Under the pieces are notes generated by a model. That model saw only the letters and a program-made list of their open reading frames with translations. It was not told the origin of the DNA and made no database searches. Below are positions 60,478 through 64,000 of a DNA stretch of 64,000 bases, in pieces (position 1 is the first letter of the stretch; every line of letters begins with the position of its first letter). The position numbers and the translations under genes are program-made. Source of the DNA: Trametes villosa (Eukaryota; Basidiomycota; Agaricomycetes; Polyporales; Polyporaceae); assembly GCA_002964805.2 (NCBI GenBank), contig PUDQ02000076.1, positions 1-64,000 on the forward strand, given 5' to 3'.

Positions 60478-61422
60478 CCCGGTGGTAGGAGCTATGGCGT
60501 GAAGGTTCAGACGAACCGATAAGTACGAGGCAGTACTTTTGGGCGCCTATTCCATTCCTGCTCTCGTACGTTCCCACGATGCAGACGCTTGTACGTCCGT
60601 GGCGGCTCTCGCCGCGCACACAACTCTTCCGCGCACGGCATGTACATTTCCTAACGCGAACTCAGGAAGCTATGGGATATTGTCTTCAAGCACTTTGTTT
60701 GAAACTCGTCATGCTGCTCAGGACGCACTGACTAGTCATGTACGTCATTCGCTTTCCAGAAACCTCATTCGAACCGGACGAACGGCGAGCTACTGCGCGA
60801 GCATCCGCAGTATACATTACCACAGTTAAGTCCAGCGCCGATGAACACCACATTCAAGATGCTCGGACGCGAGCGCAGCATAGCGAGCACATGGAACCCC
60901 CGGGCCACACCAGCAAGTGGGATGCAGGATGGTGCCACCACTGTCGCGAGTCGCTTCCGACGGAGGTACCGGTAGGCTGCGGTTGCGGCACAGTCACCCA
61001 TAGCTCCCGCTCAGACGCGACAAAGTTCAAGGTACGGTCCATTCGTTCATCGAACCTCGGCTGCGCTGACAAAATGCCACCGGGTGGGTTCTCCTCCGTA
61101 GGTTGAGGGGCGTGTAGCGCTCGCGTCGAAGCGGCGACGCTATTCAGTCTGGGCATGAGAGCCTCCCAGAGGAAAGCTGGCGGCTTGACTCCGCAGGCGG
61201 TAGCGTCAAGGTCGCGGCCCCGCCGCAAGCCTCAGTCAGATATTGGCCCAGCGTTAACTCCGAGCTCGGGGTCGCAGGAGTAGGCACAGTGCGCGATGTT
61301 CGGCGGCTACTCCTCGAGGATGGCCAGTATAAAGATATCGTCGAAGTGGCGGCATGATCATCCAACAGATCCGCTGTCTCCCCAGATATCTCAGTCGCAC
61401 AGTCGAAGAGCTACACTCAGAC
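60478..61422. other. Intergenic between divergent genes, 0.95 kb
   Basis: It holds the promoters of the oxygenase (minus) and the small Lys-rich gene (plus). Short frames here have no recognisable content. Confidence 0.45.
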
Positions 61423-61875
61423 ATGTCCCAGCCCAACCCCGCTGCCACCGAGTCGCTCGTCTCCCTTGCCACCACCGAGACCGACACGTCTACGCCCGCT
61501 TCGTCGACCGCCAACCTCGTGTCCAAAGTCAGTCTTCGAGCATCGGAGGCCCTGCGCGTGTTGGCTCACTGTGTACTTCCTTACCGCCACGGATAGCCTG
61601 CACCATCGGCATCGACCCCCGCGCCGGCACCATCGGCGCCGGCGACGCGGCAGACCAAGAATTACGAGCAGGCCTTCGCAGCGCTGTCTTCTTCTTACGG
61701 CTTCGGCGGTATCACCCCCAGCAAGAATCCCAAGAAAGACAAAAAGGCAAAGAAAGAGAAGACGAAGAAAGGGAAGGCGAAGAGCCCGGCGTGGAACACC
61801 ACCACCCCAGCGCAGGGAACGTCGGGTGGTGGCGGCGGGCAGGCACCCAGCGGCCAAAGCACGGCTCCGAAGTGA
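61423..61875 (+). CDS. Small Ser/Pro- and Lys-rich protein of unknown function
   Basis: Two exons, 61423-61527 and 61597-61875, joined in phase 0, encode about 127 aa. The N-terminus is Ser/Thr/Pro/Ala-rich with PAPSASTPAPAPSAPA. A short ordered-looking motif NYEQAFAALSSSYGFGG follows at about 56-72, then a very basic stretch (KNPKKDKKAKKEKTKKGKAK) that could be a nuclear or nucleic-acid-binding tail, and a Gly/Ser-rich end. There is no signal peptide or membrane segment. I do not recognise a family. Confidence 0.65.
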
Positions 61876-62717
61876 CGAGCGTGGCGCCTGGTGAGAGATA
61901 TTGAACTTTGTGTAGCGTTTCATCGGCAGCTCATGTTATGGCGGGCATACCTGCAGCTGTCTACAGGCCGCTGCCTTGGTGTGCTTGTATTTGGCCGGAG
62001 TCATTTTGAGATAGAGGGTAGCATAGTGTCGCTGTATGATGTATGGTTCTGCAGGAAGGGAGATTGTTCTATGATGTGGTTACCACTGAAGACATACTGT
62101 TCGATGGCGCACTTACATCCCGTCAATGGCGGGTACCCTGAAGGTCGTGGATGCTATAACACACCATAAGTGCACTGCGTACCATCTGCATTCTCCCTCA
62201 ATTGCTGATTCAGCAAGCGTTGGCTTTTGCTCTAGCCAGACATAGCGGTAGTACGGCAGATTGGCGTTCCGTTATGGCTGCTGAATACATACCCGCAACA
62301 TCATGGACACGCGGAACCGGAGATCCCTGTCAACGCCAGCCGTACGTGCCATATGCACGTAATTTCCGCGCTTATTCAGCTAACAACCTGCGCTGAGACG
62401 AGAGAGTTCACCGACATCGCACTTCCTCGTGAGACCGCTAACCGAGTCATCGAGGAGTGCTATGGCGATTACACGGTAGCAAGTGGCCGCCGGCGACCAC
62501 AACTGACGCCTTCGAACATTCGGATGCCCACGCCAACGTCGAGTCATCTACAAAGTCCCCACGATTTAGCGAGACACTACATGCGACTCTCAGGCACGCT
62601 CGGGGGGATGTGCGATACACACAGCACCTGTGAATCTTGTACTACATTGATACATTTTGCTTCGGCTTCGCTCGCTTCTACCTATCCGCTACCTCACACG
62701 CTCCGGGGAGGGAGAGG
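61876..62717. other. Convergent intergenic region, 0.84 kb
   Basis: It lies between the 3' ends of the small Lys-rich gene and the arginine methyltransferase gene. Base composition is mixed, and I see no gene or repeat. Confidence 0.45.
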
Positions 62718-64000
62718 CTACCGGACCTTGTACAGCTGCACGATAGTCTCGCTGGGTGCAGACGGCTCCTCCGGATCCTTGACTTGGTAGTGGATCTCGA
62801 CGTCGAGCTCGCGCGAGTTGTCGTCGCTCTTTCGGCATTTGAACACGCCCTCCACGATGGTACCTATCCAGCCTCACGTCACGACCTTGTCTCCGCACAG
62901 CAGTCATGACGCACGCACCTTCGTTAGCGACGATAGGATCCCGGAGGAAGAAGACGGTCTGCTTCCAGTGCGTCGGGACGGACGCGGGCCCGGTGCTGAA
63001 GCTCGTCACCTTCGGGCGGCCCTTGCCCTTGAGCGGCTCGCCGGTGCTCATGCGCCGCGGCTGGTGCGGCCGCCCGCCGACGGGCCAGACCTCGGCGAGG
63101 ATCGGGTCGCCGTCGCGCACGAGGTACACGTCGGTGTCCTCTGGGATGGGCTCGCCGGTGTTCGCGAAGAAGATGTCGAAGTAGAGGACGAAGGAGTGGA
63201 TCTTCGTCCGGCGCTCGGCCGTGGAGACGAGCGTGAACGGCGAGGAGAAATCGAGCTGCTTCTGAGAGATCTCGCCGAGGAAGAGGTCCTGCAGGGGCAA
63301 AGTTAGACGGATGTCATCATACAATGTGCTGAGCCGTACCTTGACTGCAACGGGTGCGTTCAGAACTGTTTCAGGGCCTACGACGTCGACGACCGCCTCG
63401 TCGTATACGTGCTTAGACATCGCCGATAGGTCAAACCCTGCTCAACGTTAGAGAAATCTTATGAAAGTAAGCGATAGGAAGCATACCGTAGATGTCGCTC
63501 CAGAACCCAATGCGCTCCTTGTGAAGCTCTCCGGCTTCGCAGAGGGCAAACATCATCTTGCTCTGACTGGGCGCCATGACGCCACCTGGCCGGAGGAAGC
63601 GATCTCGCGCGTTGAGCACAGAGTCTAGCATAGACTCGTATAGAAGCGCGTAACCCATCCATTCCGAGATGATGATGTCGACTTTGTCGAAACCTTCGGG
63701 CAGCTCGATGTCTTCGACCTTGCCTCGAATGACACTGATCTGGTCAGTCAAGCCAATTGCGATATGGTCTAAGAAAAAACCTACGTGATAACGTTGTCAA
63801 GTTCGTTGTCTTTCACGATCTGCGTGGCCTTCTCTGCGATGTCGCTCGCATCGATGGCGAACACGCGCTTAGCGCCCGCCTTCGCGGCGAAGAGCGACAG
63901 GATTCCGGTGCCGCACCCGACATCCATAACCACGGCGTCGCGGAAGACCTCCGGGTTCGAGAGGATGAATTTCGCGTAGGTCGCCGTGCGAACCTTATCC
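62718..64000 (-). CDS. Protein arginine N-methyltransferase, PRMT3-like (N-terminus outside window)
   Basis: Type I PRMT that transfers methyl groups from S-adenosylmethionine to arginine. Visible motifs: KVRTATYAKFIL, the SAM-binding VVMDVGCGTGILSLFAAKAGA (motif I), the acidic-end motif AIDAS, the double-E loop IISEWMGYALLYESMLDSVL and the THW loop THWKQTVF. Four or more introns split the visible part, and the stop TAG is at 62720-62718. The segment starts at the N-terminal edge of the catalytic core. The C-terminus (ETIVQLYKVR) and the MMFALCEAGELHKERIGFW region seem nearer to PRMT3/Rmt3, which methylates ribosomal protein uS5, than to PRMT1/Hmt1. The zinc finger that would prove PRMT3 lies beyond the window. 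Confidence 0.85.

Overview
The window is nuclear DNA from a filamentous basidiomycete, most likely an Agaricomycete. The protein genes are cut by many GT-AG introns of about 50-60 bp. Several products are typical of such fungi: a self-sufficient CYP505-type P450, a long-tailed TSP2-like tetraspanin, a fungal V-ATPase proteolipid and a Slp1-type SUN protein. All calls come from reading the sequence and from family knowledge; no search was run.

Left part (1-6451). A Ty3/gypsy LTR retrotransposon lies on the minus strand and runs off the left edge. A 288-bp 5' LTR with TGTTAC/GTAACA ends sits at 6164-6451. It is followed by an acidic ORF of unknown function (5976-5236), gag (5221-3386) and a pol frame that stays open from about 3416 to base 1 with protease, RT, RNase H and integrase. 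Pol is in the -1 frame, and the gag stop follows a run of five T.

Duplicated part (6452-19935). Two direct copies of a roughly 4.9-5.1 kb segment (A 6452-11334, B 14881-19935) flank 3.5 kb of GC-rich DNA with no gene I can support. Each copy has about 3.8 kb of GC-rich sequence, then the 5' exons of an RBM25-like splicing factor. Copy B continues into the complete gene (18739-21156). Copy A is cut in mid-exon and runs into a foreign tail. Their shared exons differ by about 30 silent changes and no replacement, while two of three introns cannot be aligned. The retroelement is inserted in copy A.

Gene-rich part (22179-64000). In order: V-ATPase subunit c (+); SUN-domain protein (+); P450-reductase fusion (-) and a heme-only paralogue (-); ALG11 (-) head-to-head with a LEA2-like membrane protein (+); tetraspanin (+); thioredoxin reductase (-); FMN-dependent 2-hydroxy-acid oxidase family enzyme (-); a small PPxY membrane protein (+); a small spliced ORF (+); CCDC25 homologue (-) head-to-head with a P450 (+); a 2-oxoglutarate oxygenase (-); a small Lys-rich protein (+); and a PRMT3-like arginine methyltransferase (-) that runs off the right edge. 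Most are housekeeping genes: splicing, vacuolar acidification, N-glycan assembly, redox, arginine methylation. The oxidative enzymes form two local groups (28-37 kb and 56-60 kb). Very small exons recur, including ones of 7, 13 and 19 nt.
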